Assembly: GCF_018130505.1 (NCBI RefSeq)
Contig: NZ_JAFCKH010000011.1
Coordinates: 1 to 64,000, forward strand
Source: Bradyrhizobium tropiciagri
GTDB taxonomy: Bacteria; Pseudomonadota; Alphaproteobacteria; Rhizobiales; Xanthobacteraceae
DNA length: 64,000 nt
Direction: 5' to 3'
The position numbers and the translations under genes were made by a program. Positions 28,488-37,236 of this stretch are shown piece by piece (positions within the stretch are counted from its first letter, which is position 1; each line of letters starts with the position of its first letter). The notes beneath the pieces were generated by a model. It saw only the letters and a list, made by a program, of their open reading frames with translations. It did not search any database and had not been told where the DNA came from.

Positions 28488-28691
28488 TTACTTCTTAGCT
28501 GCCGCCGCGCGCTCGACGAAGCTCTTGCCGCCCTTCATCTTGTGGTGCAGCGGCGCCTCGTTGATCTGGATCACGACGGCTTCCGCATCGACGCCGAGAT
28601 TCTTCACCAGCGCCTGGGTGATGTCGCGCATCATGCCGAGCTTCTGCTCTTCGGTGCGGCCGGCGGCCATGCTGACGGTGATCTCGGGCAT
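28488..28691 (-). CDS. 4-oxalocrotonate tautomerase family protein
   Basis: A 67-aa tautomerase. After Met removal the catalytic Pro (P2, in MPEITVSMAAGR) becomes N-terminal. The motif EEQKLGMMRDITQALVKNLG and the C-terminal HHKMKGGKSF are typical of the small hexameric group. The ATG at 28691 is required to place the Pro correctly; the frame runs 14 codons further upstream. The natural substrate is unknown. Confidence 0.9.
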   Translation of the reverse strand: MPEITVSMAAGRTEEQKLGMMRDITQALVKNLGVDAEAVVIQINEAPLHHKMKGGKSFVERAAAAKK

Positions 28692-28748
28692 TGGAAGAAC
28701 TCCCTGGTTGTTGTTGACGCATGAACCGGTCATTGCCGGGTTCGGCGC

Positions 28749-28776
28749 GCCATCTTTTTGAAGATGGCAGCGCGGG
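28749..28776. repeat. Hairpin between hisS and the 4-OT gene
   Basis: CCATCTT and AAGATGG around TTT, extended with GCGC arms, form a hairpin of about 11 bp in the 132-nt gap. It could end the hisS transcript on the minus strand, though without a strong T-run. Confidence 0.5.
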
Positions 28777-28823
28777 TCAAGCCCACGCAGGACAATCCAG
28801 CTATCCCAGGCTCACAATGAGGA

Positions 28824-30338
28824 TCACGACCACGTCACGTCATGCCGCGCCAGCACCTCGCGGACCTTGGCGACGAGGTCGGCTTCCGTGCAGGAGAACT
28901 GCGCCGGGCGCGTCTCGCGCCACTCCTGGTTGGAGGCGATCGCGGCCGCGGCCTTGGCGCCTTCGATCAGGTCCTTGATCTGCACCTCGCCACGCGCCTT
29001 CTCGTCCGAGCCCTGGATGATGACGCAGGGCGAGTTGCGGCGATCGGCGTATTTGAGCTGATTGCCCATGTTCTTCGGATTGCCGAGATAGAGCTCGGCG
29101 CGGATGCCGGCCTGGCGCAGTTGCGCCACCATCTTCTGGTAGTCGGCGACGCGGTCGCGATCGAACACCGTGACGACGACGGGGCCGAACTCGGCGCGCG
29201 CGTCGAGCTGGCCGAGCATCGTGAGCGCGGCCTGCAGGCGCGACACGCCGATCGAGAAGCCGGTCGCCGGCACCGGCTCGCCGCGGAAGCGCGAGACGAG
29301 GCCATCATAGCGCCCGCCGCCGCCGACCGAGCCGAACCGCACCGGGCGGCCCTTCTCGTCCTTGGTGTCGAGCAGCAACTCAACCTCGTAGACCGGACCA
29401 GTGTAGTATTCGAGGCCGCGCACGACGGAGGGATCGATGATGATGCGATCCGCTCCATAGCCGGACCCGGCAACGAGCTTGGCGATCTCTTCGAGTTCGC
29501 TCACGCCGGCCTGGCCGATTTCGCTCTTGGCGAGGTAGGTCTCGGCCGCGGCGATCGCGTCTTTCCAGTCGTCGCGCTTCTGCGTGACGGCCAGGACGAT
29601 ATCGGCATCGGCCGCGCTCAAGTCGGCGCCCTTGGTGAAATCGCCCTTGCCCTCTTCGCCGCCATCCCATCGTCCGGGACCAAGCAGCTTGCGAACTTCC
29701 TCGGCGGGAAACTTGTCCAGCTTGTCGATCGCGCGCAGCACGGTGAGGCGTCGGCCTGCATTGTCATCGCCGCCGAGGCCGATGGCCTCGAGCACGCCGT
29801 CGAGCACCTTTCGGTTATTCACCTTGACGACATAGGAGCCGCGCGGAATGCCGAGCGCTTCCATCGTGTCGGCGGCCATCATGCAGATCTCGGCATCCGC
29901 CGCGGGCGAAGCGGAGCCGACCGTGTCGGCATCGAATTGCATGAACTGCCGGAAGCGGCCGGGGCCAGGCTTCTCGTTGCGGAACACGTAGCCGAACCGA
30001 TAAGAACGATAAGGCTTCGGCAGCGCGTCGAAATTTTCCGCGACATAGCGCGCGAGCGGCGCGGTGAGGTCGTAGCGCAGTGAGATCCACTGCTCGTCAT
30101 CGTCCTGGAACGAGAACACGCCCTCGTTGGGGCGGTCCTGATCGGGCAGGAATTTGCCGAGCGCGTCGGTGTATTCCATCGCCGGCGTCTCCACCGGCTC
30201 GAAGCCGTAGAGTTCGTAGACGGCGCGGATTTTTTCCACCATCCGGCGCGTAGCGTTGATCGCGGCCGGGCCACGATCTTCCAGCCCGCGCGGCAGGCGC
30301 GCCTTCAGTTTCTGCGATTTTTTCGGTTTGTCGGCCAT
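28824..30338 (-). CDS. hisS: Histidyl-tRNA synthetase, alphaproteobacterial type
   Basis: Charges tRNA-His. The 504-aa class II enzyme has motif 2-like [20 protein letters not shown], and the histidine-binding [11 protein letters not shown] plus motif 3-like [10 protein letters not shown]; the anticodon-binding domain forms the last 100 residues. The long form with the insertion around residues 205-270 resembles the divergent HisRS that arose in many alphaproteobacteria together with loss of the G-1 identity element on tRNA-His. tRNA-His itself is not in the window. Confidence 0.94.
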   Translation of the reverse strand: MADKPKKSQKLKARLPRGLEDRGPAAINATRRMVEKIRAVYELYGFEPVETPAMEYTDALGKFLPDQDRPNEGVFSFQDDDEQWISLRYDLTAPLARYVAENFDALPKPYRSYRFGYVFRNEKPGPGRFRQFMQFDADTVGSASPAADAEICMMAADTMEALGIPRGSYVVKVNNRKVLDGVLEAIGLGGDDNAGRRLTVLRAIDKLDKFPAEEVRKLLGPGRWDGGEEGKGDFTKGADLSAADADIVLAVTQKRDDWKDAIAAAETYLAKSEIGQAGVSELEEIAKLVAGSGYGADRIIIDPSVVRGLEYYTGPVYEVELLLDTKDEKGRPVRFGSVGGGGRYDGLVSRFRGEPVPATGFSIGVSRLQAALTMLGQLDARAEFGPVVVTVFDRDRVADYQKMVAQLRQAGIRAELYLGNPKNMGNQLKYADRRNSPCVIIQGSDEKARGEVQIKDLIEGAKAAAAIASNQEWRETRPAQFSCTEADLVAKVREVLARHDVTWS

Positions 30339-30398
30339 CGGCGGCGTTTACCAGCCGCCGCGCTTAGCGGCAACCCGGGACCGTGCTTCCGCCGCCGC

Positions 30399-30911
30399 TT
30401 ACGGCTGCTCCATCCGCGCGCGGAGGGCGTCGGCGTCGGCCTTCGGCATCGACTTCAGGAGCGGCTTGATGGTCTCGCCGCCGACGATCTTGCCATTGCG
30501 CATGAACATCCAGTCGGAGATGTCGGCTTGCTTGAACTCGACGAGATCGCCGGCCTGCTTGCCCGGCAGGTCGCGCGGCTGGTTGGCGAAGCGACCGGAA
30601 TAGCCGCCGTTCGGCAGCTTCTTCACGTCGGCCATCCAGATGTGCTCGGCGCGGCTGCCGCCGGTCGGAAAGCGGACCTTGAGCGAATGCCCGCTCTCCG
30701 ACGGCTTCGGCGCCTCATAGGAGGCCCAGAAGGTCGGCAGCGTCTCGCGGGCATGGCCGATCGCGACGTTCATTTCCGGATCGGTGGTCCGCACGTCGAT
30801 GACGGCCGAGCGATCCTCGGCCTGGACCGGCGAGCCGGGTCCGGTGAACCAGAAGGCCGCGACGAGGATGAGCGCGGCGCAGTTCAAATGTGTCGTGAGA
30901 GGCTTGGTCAT
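30399..30911 (-). CDS. Exported DUF2314 (YegJ-like) protein
   Basis: A 170-aa protein with a signal peptide (about residues 1-31, ending in VQA). The mature region matches the DUF2314/YegJ pattern: NVAIGHARETLPTFWASYE, KVRFPTG, HIWMADVKKL, then DISDWMFMRNGKIVGGETIK. Probably periplasmic; function unknown. ATG 30911 is chosen because the signal sequence begins there; the much longer upstream frame runs through a repeat. 61 nt upstream of hisS on the same strand. Confidence 0.82.
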   Translation of the reverse strand: MTKPLTTHLNCAALILVAAFWFTGPGSPVQAEDRSAVIDVRTTDPEMNVAIGHARETLPTFWASYEAPKPSESGHSLKVRFPTGGSRAEHIWMADVKKLPNGGYSGRFANQPRDLPGKQAGDLVEFKQADISDWMFMRNGKIVGGETIKPLLKSMPKADADALRARMEQP

Positions 30912-31016
30912 ATTGTCACGCGAGAGGCTGGGATGATCTGAGGAGCAACCGAGACCTTTGTCGCGCGATCGCGCCGCGCCGTTCACGGCAGTCAGAAAAT
31001 GACAGCGCGCCTTCAA

Positions 31017-31165
31017 CCTCTCCCCGCCCTTTTGCGGGGAGAGGTCGAAATTCGCGTGAGCGAATTTCGGGTGAGGGGCATGGCAGGGAGGTCGTCGCAA
31101 AATGCGGTGTCTGCGGAGAGAAGCGCCCCTCACCCCACCCTCTCCCCGCGAGAGCGGGGCGAGGG
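31017..31165. repeat. Family D compound intergenic palindrome
   Basis: Four nested hairpins are visible: CCTCTCCCCGC with GCGGGGAGAGG (31017-31044), GAAATTCGC with GCGAATTTC (31047-31068), the long-range GGGTGAGGGGC (31069-31079) with GCCCCTCACCC (31124-31134), and a final CTCTCCCCGC with GCGGGGCGAGG hairpin (31140-31164). Related elements lie near 11288 and 47631. The surrounding gap (30912-31199) has no gene. Confidence 0.85.
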
Positions 31166-31199
31166 AGTGAGAGAGCGTGCCTGCCTCACACCGCACGCC

Positions 31200-32279
31200 T
31201 TACGCGACGTTGCGGATCCAGTTGTGCGGATCGTTGGTGCGGCCATACTGGATGTCGACCAGCTTCTTGCGCAGCCCCATCGCGACCGGACCGGCCACGC
31301 CGCCGCTGATCTCGAAATTGCCGCTCGCCGAGCAGACCTTGCCGATCGGGGAAATCACCGCGGCGGTGCCGCAGGCGAACGCCTCCTTCAGCCGGCCGCT
31401 GGCGGCATCCGCGCGCCACTGCTGGATGGTGTAGGGCTCCTCGCGCACCTTGGTGCCGGCATCCTTGGCCAGCGCGATGATCGAGTCGCGGGTGATGCCG
31501 GGCAGGATGGTGCCGAGTGGCGGCGTCGCCAGCGAGCCGTCGTCGAACACGAAGAACACGTTCATGCCGCCGAGCTCCTCGATGTAGCGGCGCTCGACCG
31601 CATCGAGGAACACCACCTGGTCGCAGCCGTGCTGGATCGCCTCGGCCTGCGCGCGCAGGCTCGCGGCGTAGTTGCCGCCGCATTTGACGGCGCCGGTGCC
31701 GCCGATCGCAGCGCGCGTGTAATTCTCCGACACCCAGATCGAGACCGGCGCAGGCCCGCCCTTGAAGTAGGAGCCGACGGGCGAAGCGATCACCGAGAAG
31801 ATGTATTCCGCCGACGGCTTGACGCCGAGGAAGATCTCGCTCGCGATCATGAAGGGACGCAGATAGAGGCTGCCCTCGCCGCCCGGGATCCAGGCGCGAT
31901 CGATCCGCACCAGCTGGTCGACCGCGTCGATGAAGACGTCCTCGGGCAGCGGCGCCATCGCCATGCGCTCGGCCGAATCACGGAAGCGGCGGGCATTGGC
32001 GTCGGGACGGAACAGGTTCACGCCGCCGTCGTCGCGCTTGTAGGCCTTGAGGCCCTCGAAGATCTCCTGCGCGTAGTGCAGCACCGCGCCGGCCGGATCG
32101 AGCGGAAAATTCGCCCGCGCCTCGATGCGCGCATCGTGCCAGCCATTGGCCTGGCTGTAGCGGACGATGGCCATGTGATCGGTGAAAATCCGGCCGAAGC
32201 CCGGGTCCGCGAGCCTTGCCGCGCGTTCCTTGTCGGACGTCGGGTTCGGCGTCGGCTTGATGTCGAATTTCAAACTCAT
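31200..32279 (-). CDS. ilvE: Branched-chain amino acid aminotransferase
   Basis: PLP-dependent fold type IV transaminase for Leu, Ile and Val, 359 aa, the longer eukaryote-like class rather than the 309-aa E. coli type. The PLP lysine is K199 (GTGAVKCGGNYAAS). Substrate loops SLYLRPFMIAS and HYAQEIFEGLKAYKR are present, and the C-terminal VCSASGNFEISGG and YGRTNDPHNW are typical. ATG 32279 is chosen by homology; the frame stays open upstream to 32501 without conserved sequence. The gap to marR (32280-32611) carries both promoters. Confidence 0.94.
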   Translation of the reverse strand: MSLKFDIKPTPNPTSDKERAARLADPGFGRIFTDHMAIVRYSQANGWHDARIEARANFPLDPAGAVLHYAQEIFEGLKAYKRDDGGVNLFRPDANARRFRDSAERMAMAPLPEDVFIDAVDQLVRIDRAWIPGGEGSLYLRPFMIASEIFLGVKPSAEYIFSVIASPVGSYFKGGPAPVSIWVSENYTRAAIGGTGAVKCGGNYAASLRAQAEAIQHGCDQVVFLDAVERRYIEELGGMNVFFVFDDGSLATPPLGTILPGITRDSIIALAKDAGTKVREEPYTIQQWRADAASGRLKEAFACGTAAVISPIGKVCSASGNFEISGGVAGPVAMGLRKKLVDIQYGRTNDPHNWIRNVA

Positions 32280-32611
32280 TGTCTTGCTTTCCGCTGTCGG
32301 AACCGGCGCGATGTCCGGCGCCGGCCTGTTTCCCCCGGGGGCCTGAAGGCCTTGGTTGGTCCGGACTTCATCACCACCGGCGAAGCGGCCGGTTTCCGTC
32401 GCCAACATGCCGGTTAGACATGCTTTTGCGGATTGCTGAAGTCCAGTATGTTTGCCGAAATGCCGCTCGACAATCGCACGGTAGTCCAATTCGCGGCCCA
32501 AACCGCCATCGCTGGCTCATTCAGGCCGCCTCAAACGCTGTCGGAGACGAAACGACCTAATATTTCGTCACGACATGCAGTTTTGTAACATTGAACCCAA
32601 GATACGTCAAT

Positions 32612-33166
32612 ATGACTGACATAAATTACTCAGGCATGGCTGCCAAGCCCGATTCGCAGGGAAGCGAGACCGCGTCCGCCGCGGCGGGCGGCACGCGCGA
32701 GCTGCGCTGGGACATCATCGAGCTGCTGTTCTTCGCCTACCGCGACTTTGTCGGTGACGCCGACCAGGAGCTGGAGGCGTTCGGCTTCGGCCGCGCCCAT
32801 CACCGGGTGATCCACTTCGTCACCCGCTATCCCGGGCTCAAGGTCGCCGACCTGCTCGACGTGCTGCGCATCACCAAGCAGTCGCTCGGCCGCGTGCTCA
32901 AGCAGCTGCTCGACGAGGGCTACATCGTGCAGAAGACCGGCAACAACGACCGCCGGCAGCGTCTGCTCTACGCGACGCCCAAGGGCGAGGCGCTGGTCGC
33001 CAAGCTCGCCGGGCTGCAGACCGACCGCATCAACCGTGCGCTCGCCGGCATCGATGCGGCCGGCGCCGAGACGGTGCGCCAGTTCCTGCGCGCGATGATC
33101 GACCGCGACGATCCCGACAAGGTGCTCGAGGCGATCTTCGGCGGCGGCAAGAAAGCAAGGGAGTGA
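32612..33166 (+). CDS. MarR family regulator
   Basis: A 184-aa winged-helix regulator. The HTH region is LLDVLRITKQSLGRVLKQLL (about residues 86-105) and the wing includes NNDRRQRLLYATPKG. An N-terminal tail of about 25 Ser/Ala-rich residues precedes the fold. The ATG at 32612 is the most plausible start (a later ATG at 32636 is possible). Its stop overlaps the response regulator start by 4 nt (GTGA), so MarR, response regulator and kinase are co-expressed, an unusual trio. Confidence 0.88.
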   Translation: MTDINYSGMAAKPDSQGSETASAAAGGTRELRWDIIELLFFAYRDFVGDADQELEAFGFGRAHHRVIHFVTRYPGLKVADLLDVLRITKQSLGRVLKQLLDEGYIVQKTGNNDRRQRLLYATPKGEALVAKLAGLQTDRINRALAGIDAAGAETVRQFLRAMIDRDDPDKVLEAIFGGGKKARE

Positions 33167-33891
33167 CAGTGGCGCAGGCTGCAACCATGATGCGGGCGCC
33201 GGCCGAGCCGGCCGACGATGCGCCGCATATCCTGCTGGTTGACGACGACCGGCGCATCCGCGACCTGTTGTCGCGCTTCCTGTCCGGCGAGGGCTACCGC
33301 GTCACCACGGCGATGAGCGCCAGCGACGCCCGCGCGAAACTGCTGGGACTGCATTTCGACCTGCTGATCCTCGACGTGATGATGCCGGGCGAGAACGGCT
33401 TCGACCTCGCCCGCTTCATCCGGACGTCGTCGACGGTGCCGATCATCATGCTGACCGCGCGCCACGAGGCGGAGGCCCGCATCGAGGGCCTGCAGATCGG
33501 CGCCGACGATTACGTCGCCAAGCCGTTCGAGCCGCGCGAGCTGGTGCTGCGGATCGGCAACATCCTCAAGCGCACCGCGCCGCCGCAGGTCGCGATCGTC
33601 GAGCAGATCGCGTTCGGTCCGTACATCTTCCATCTCGAGCGCAGCGAACTGCGCCAGGGCGAGGAGATCATCCATCTGACCGACCGCGAGCGCGAGATGC
33701 TGCGCATTCTCGCCAACTCACCGGGCGAGACCGTGCCGCGCGGCGAATTGACCAGCGGCGGCACCGTCAACGAGCGCGCCGTCGATGTGCAGATCAACCG
33801 CCTGCGCCGCAAGATCGAGCACGATCCGGCCAATCCGCTGTTCCTGCAGGCGGTGCGCGGCATCGGCTATCGGCTGGTGGCCGCGCCGTAG
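33163..33891 (+). CDS. OmpR/PhoB-type response regulator
   Basis: A 242-aa two-component regulator. The receiver domain spans about residues 22-135 with acidic pocket VDDD, phospho-acceptor D71 (LILDVMMPG), and KPFEPREL; the winged-helix DNA-binding domain spans about 145-240 (TDREREMLRILA, VDVQINRLRRKIE, VRGIGYRL). The GTG start overlaps the marR stop. It is 20 nt upstream of its kinase. Confidence 0.94.
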   Translation: MTVAQAATMMRAPAEPADDAPHILLVDDDRRIRDLLSRFLSGEGYRVTTAMSASDARAKLLGLHFDLLILDVMMPGENGFDLARFIRTSSTVPIIMLTARHEAEARIEGLQIGADDYVAKPFEPRELVLRIGNILKRTAPPQVAIVEQIAFGPYIFHLERSELRQGEEIIHLTDREREMLRILANSPGETVPRGELTSGGTVNERAVDVQINRLRRKIEHDPANPLFLQAVRGIGYRLVAAP

Positions 33892-33911
33892 GACACCGCG
33901 GAAGACATTTC

Positions 33912-35297
33912 ATGAGCACGCTCGACTCCGGCCTGACCCTGATCAAGAACGCGTCGCAGCGCGTCTCGAAGGCCAATGGCTGGATGGGCAACGCGTTCAA
34001 GAGCTGGATGCCGACCGGCCTCTATGCCCGCGCGCTGCTGATCATGATCGTGCCGATGGTGATCCTGCAGACGGTCGTCGCCTTCGTCTTCATGGAGCGG
34101 CACTGGAACACGGTGACGCGCCGTCTGTCGGCCGCGGTGGTGTCCGACATCGCCGCATTGATCGACGTCTACAAGAACTATCCCCAGGACAAGGACCGCA
34201 CCCAGCTGCGCCGCATCGCCCAGAAGCTGCAGCTCGTGGTCGACTTCCTGCCCGCGGGCGATATGCCGCCGCCGGGACCGAAGCCGTTCTTCTCGCTGCT
34301 CGACCAGACGCTGTCGGTGCAGCTCGGCCGGCAGATCAACCGTCCGTTCTGGATCGACACCGTCGGCAAGTCCAATTTGGTCGAGATCCGCGTGCAGCTC
34401 GACGATTCCGTGATGCGCATCTTCGCGCAGCGCAGCGCGGCCTATGCCTCCAATTCGGAGATCTTCATCTTCTGGATGCTCGGCACCTCGACCATCCTTC
34501 TGATCGTCGCCGTGCTGTTCCTGCGCAACCAGATCAAGCCGATCCTGCGACTGGCCGATGCCGCCGAAAGCTTCGGCAAGGGCCGTGAGGCGCCGAACTT
34601 CCGGCCGCGCGGCGCGCGCGAGGTGCGGCGCGCGGCGCAGGCCTTCATCGAGATGAAGGCGCGCGTCGAGCGCTCGATCGAGCAGCGCACCGCGATGCTG
34701 GCCGGCGTCTCGCACGACCTGCGCACCATCCTGACCCGCTTCAAGCTCGAGCTGGCGCTGATCGGCGAAGGTCCCGAGATCGATGCGATGCGCAAGGACG
34801 TCGACGAGATGTCGATGATGCTGGAGGACTATCTCGCCTTCGCCCGCGGCGATTCCGGCGAGGTCGCGCAGCCGACCGACATGGCGATGGCGCTGGAAGA
34901 GCTGCGCAGCGATGCCGAGCGGCACGGCCACACCGCGACGGTCGCCTTCCATGGCCTGCCTGTGGTGACGGTGAAGCCGGCCTCGTTCAAGCGCTGCCTC
35001 GCCAACCTCGTGTCGAACGCGGCGCGCCACGCCAACACGATCTCGATCACCGGCCATCGCGATCACCGTTACCTCACCGTCACCATCGACGATGACGGCC
35101 CCGGCATCCCCGCCAACATGCGCGAAGAGGTGTTCAAGCCGTTCCTGCGGCTCGACGATGCGCGCAACCAGGACGAAGGCGGCAGCGGCCTCGGCCTCGC
35201 CATCGCCCGCGACATCGCCCGCTCGCACGGCGGCGACATCATGCTCGGCGAAAGCCCGATGGGCGGCCTCCGCGCCGCGGTGCGCGTGCCGGTGTAG
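33912..35297 (+). CDS. Membrane sensor histidine kinase (EnvZ-like)
   Basis: A 461-aa kinase. TM1 is at about residues 38-58 and TM2 at about 185-205, flanking a periplasmic sensor of about 120 residues. A HAMP region follows (IKPILRLADAAESFGKGR), then HisKA with phospho-acceptor H268 (GVSHDLRT) and HATPase_c with the N box NLVSNAARHA, G1 DDDGPGIP and G2 GGSGLGLAIA. It pairs with the upstream regulator. The signal is unknown; the EnvZ-like architecture suggests an envelope or osmotic cue (inference). Confidence 0.93.
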   Translation: MSTLDSGLTLIKNASQRVSKANGWMGNAFKSWMPTGLYARALLIMIVPMVILQTVVAFVFMERHWNTVTRRLSAAVVSDIAALIDVYKNYPQDKDRTQLRRIAQKLQLVVDFLPAGDMPPPGPKPFFSLLDQTLSVQLGRQINRPFWIDTVGKSNLVEIRVQLDDSVMRIFAQRSAAYASNSEIFIFWMLGTSTILLIVAVLFLRNQIKPILRLADAAESFGKGREAPNFRPRGAREVRRAAQAFIEMKARVERSIEQRTAMLAGVSHDLRTILTRFKLELALIGEGPEIDAMRKDVDEMSMMLEDYLAFARGDSGEVAQPTDMAMALEELRSDAERHGHTATVAFHGLPVVTVKPASFKRCLANLVSNAARHANTISITGHRDHRYLTVTIDDDGPGIPANMREEVFKPFLRLDDARNQDEGGSGLGLAIARDIARSHGGDIMLGESPMGGLRAAVRVPV

Positions 35298-35307
35298 GAC
35301 AGATCAC

Positions 35308-35394
35308 GTAGCCCGGATGCAGCGAAGCGCAATCCGGGAAGCTTTGCCTTGTCGATTGACCAGCCCCGGATTTCGCTGCGCTCCATCCGGGCTA
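35308..35394. repeat. Family B intergenic palindrome, copy 3
   Basis: GTAGCCCGGATGCAGCGAAG pairs with the right arm ending GCGCTCCATCCGGGCTA, with inner AATCCGGG/CCCCGGATT. It lies just past the kinase stop codon. Confidence 0.85.
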
Positions 35395-35430
35395 AGACTC
35401 AGAGACGGAATCGATCTTCGCTCTCCCCAC

Positions 35431-35557
35431 GCGTCGTCCCGGCGAAAGCCGGGACCCATAACCACTGAAGGTTATTGTTGCGCAACGCTGGGGCCGCAGC
35501 TCGCTTGAACAACCTCACCCTGTGGTTATGGGTCCCGGCTTTCGCCGGGACGACGCG
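35431..35557. repeat. Family A intergenic palindrome, copy 3
   Basis: The arms are near perfect: GCGTCGTCCCGGCGAAAGCC with GGGACCCATAACCAC on the left, and GTGGTTATGGGTCCCGGC with TTTCGCCGGGACGACGC on the right. The unpaired middle is about 45 nt. It lies between the kinase and the convergent DUF3617 gene. Confidence 0.9.
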
Positions 35558-35578
35558 TGGTGAGATTCGAGGTCGCCG

Positions 35579-36115
35579 CTACTTCGGTGCCTGCTTCGGC
35601 AGCAGGGCCTTCAGCTTTTCCATGTCCTTGACGTTCATCTTCATGCCGCCGGGCATGACGATGTCGCCGGGCTTCTGGTCGCTCTTGCAGGCGCCGAGCC
35701 ACTTCGCCTCGATGGTCATGGTGGCGTCGTGGGCACCCGACGGGCCGCCCTCGGAATGCGAGGTGGTCTTCACCGAATAGGCGGAATTGAAGTCACCGGT
35801 GATCTCGGCATGCGAGGTCACGTTGACGCCGGCGATGCCGCAGACGGAATCGCTGACATAGCCGGTCGCGGTCTTCTGGATGTCCTGCTTGGAGCACATC
35901 TGCTTGGCCATCGGCGAGGCCGCCGTGCTCATCTCCTTGTCGGTGGTCTCGTCGGTGCAGTGCTGCATGGTCATTTCCGGCAACGGCCCGCCGGTGCGCA
36001 CCATCTTCATCTCCCACAGACCGGGCTTGCGAATCGGCAGGTCGACCGCGCCGGCGGCGCCGGCCGAAAGCATCAGGCCAAAGGCCGAACCAAGCAAAGC
36101 AAGCTGTCGCGTCAT
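35579..36115 (-). CDS. Exported DUF3617 family protein
   Basis: A 178-aa protein with a signal peptide (residues 1-23, ending AGA) and the DUF3617 pattern: PGLWEMKM at the start of the mature domain, four cysteines that probably pair in the periplasm, and the Met-rich VMPGGMKMNVKDMEKL tail. Function unknown. It is followed on the same strand by a second small exported protein gene upstream (36158). Confidence 0.85.
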   Translation of the reverse strand: MTRQLALLGSAFGLMLSAGAAGAVDLPIRKPGLWEMKMVRTGGPLPEMTMQHCTDETTDKEMSTAASPMAKQMCSKQDIQKTATGYVSDSVCGIAGVNVTSHAEITGDFNSAYSVKTTSHSEGGPSGAHDATMTIEAKWLGACKSDQKPGDIVMPGGMKMNVKDMEKLKALLPKQAPK

Positions 36116-36157
36116 GCGCGTCGCTCCCGGCTGAAGGTCGAACAGATTGAGTCGCGC

Positions 36158-36457
36158 TCAGTAGAGCGTGCGGATCGGCCGTTGCGCCGAGCCGTAGGGC
36201 ACCCAGCGGCAGGCGAACGAGATGTAGCCACCCGGATAGGTCGCCTTGGACAGGAACTTCACCACCTTGCCGTAGGTGGCGCAGTGGTCGACGGCGAGCT
36301 GCCGGGCGTCGGACTGCATCGCCAGCGAGTAGGCGATGATACCGCCGGTATCATTGCCCTTGAACGGCGGCACCGGCTGCATCCAGTCGGCCTGCGCCGG
36401 CACGGCGGCCAGCATCCCGCAAACGGCAACCAGGCACGCGGCCAATTTCCTTCGCAT
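36158..36457 (-). CDS. Small exported hypothetical protein
   Basis: A 99-aa protein: signal peptide MRRKLAACLVAVCGMLAAVP ending in AQA, then a mature chain of about 75 residues with two cysteines (DHCATYG, SFACRW). I recognise no family. ATG 36457 is chosen because the signal sequence begins there; an in-frame ATG at 36472 is possible. Divergent from the exported gene at 36624. Confidence 0.7.
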   Translation of the reverse strand: MRRKLAACLVAVCGMLAAVPAQADWMQPVPPFKGNDTGGIIAYSLAMQSDARQLAVDHCATYGKVVKFLSKATYPGGYISFACRWVPYGSAQRPIRTLY

Positions 36458-36623
36458 CGCAGTCTCCATTTCGCTAGCAGCCAACATAGAGTGCGTCGCA
36501 GGCCGTGAAAAGAACGAGCCGGCGGCGAACAGTGGACTTGTCCGCAGGTGTTGCCGCGCTGCACTTGACCTTGTCGGGGCTTCGCGGCACCGTCCGGCGC
36601 ATCGGATCATCGGGTGGATTCCC

Positions 36624-37118
36624 ATGCGCAACCTGTTCAGCTCCCCCAGAAAACTCGGCCACAAGCTCGGCCTCGGTGCGGCGGCCGTGGTCGGCCTGCT
36701 GGCCTTTGGGAGCCCGGCGCAGGCCGCCAATCCGTTCGAACTGAACTTCTGGCTGTCCGGCCCCCGCTACGACGGCCGCGTGGCCCCGTGCGAGAGGGCC
36801 TTGTCGGTCATCACCGACCAATTCCGCGAGAAGGAGGCCACCTTCTGGAATTCGCCGCTGGCGATCACCGGCTTCAGCCGGATCCACGAGACCGCATTCC
36901 GCCCCTGGCAGTCCGACAACATTCCACGCCGCTATTGCTCGGGTGACGTGATGCTGAGCGACGGCAAGGTGCGCTCGGTGCACTTTTCGATCCTTGAGGA
37001 CGGCGGCTTCGGCGGCATCAGCGATATGGTCAGCCTCAGCCCAGGCGTCGAATGGTGCGTTACCGGACTCGACCGCAACTGGGCCTACAATCCCTCCTGC
37101 AGGGCCGCCCGCCCCTGA
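36624..37118 (+). CDS. Exported hypothetical protein
   Basis: A 164-aa protein: basic N-region (MRNLFSSPRKLGHK), a hydrophobic signal core ending PAQA-A at about residue 36, and a mature domain with four cysteines (VAPCERAL, RRYCSGD, VEWCVTG, NPSCRAA), probably two disulfides in the periplasm. No recognised family. The 5' part of the open frame (36336-36623) has no SD or conservation and is excluded. Confidence 0.75.
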   Translation: MRNLFSSPRKLGHKLGLGAAAVVGLLAFGSPAQAANPFELNFWLSGPRYDGRVAPCERALSVITDQFREKEATFWNSPLAITGFSRIHETAFRPWQSDNIPRRYCSGDVMLSDGKVRSVHFSILEDGGFGGISDMVSLSPGVEWCVTGLDRNWAYNPSCRAARP

Positions 37119-37140
37119 TCTGACTTTCAATTCGGCCACA

Positions 37141-37177
37141 GGCCCCGGATAGCCCCGCTTCCGGGGCCGCTGCTTTT
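37141..37177 (+). terminator. Terminator-like hairpin
   Basis: GGCCCCGG (37141-37148) pairs with CCGGGGCC (37161-37168) across a 12-nt loop, followed by GCTGCTTTTG. It lies 22 nt past the stop of the preceding gene. Confidence 0.65.
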
Positions 37178-37236
37178 GTTCTTGAAATGTTCCGGTCACC
37201 TGCTAGGGTCCCGGCGGTCGAGTTAGGGAGCGTTTG

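Noticed and set aside
30912-31199. CRISPR-like array of short repeats
   Set aside because: The repeats are nested inverted arms of one compound palindrome, with no regularly spaced direct repeats, spacers or cas genes.
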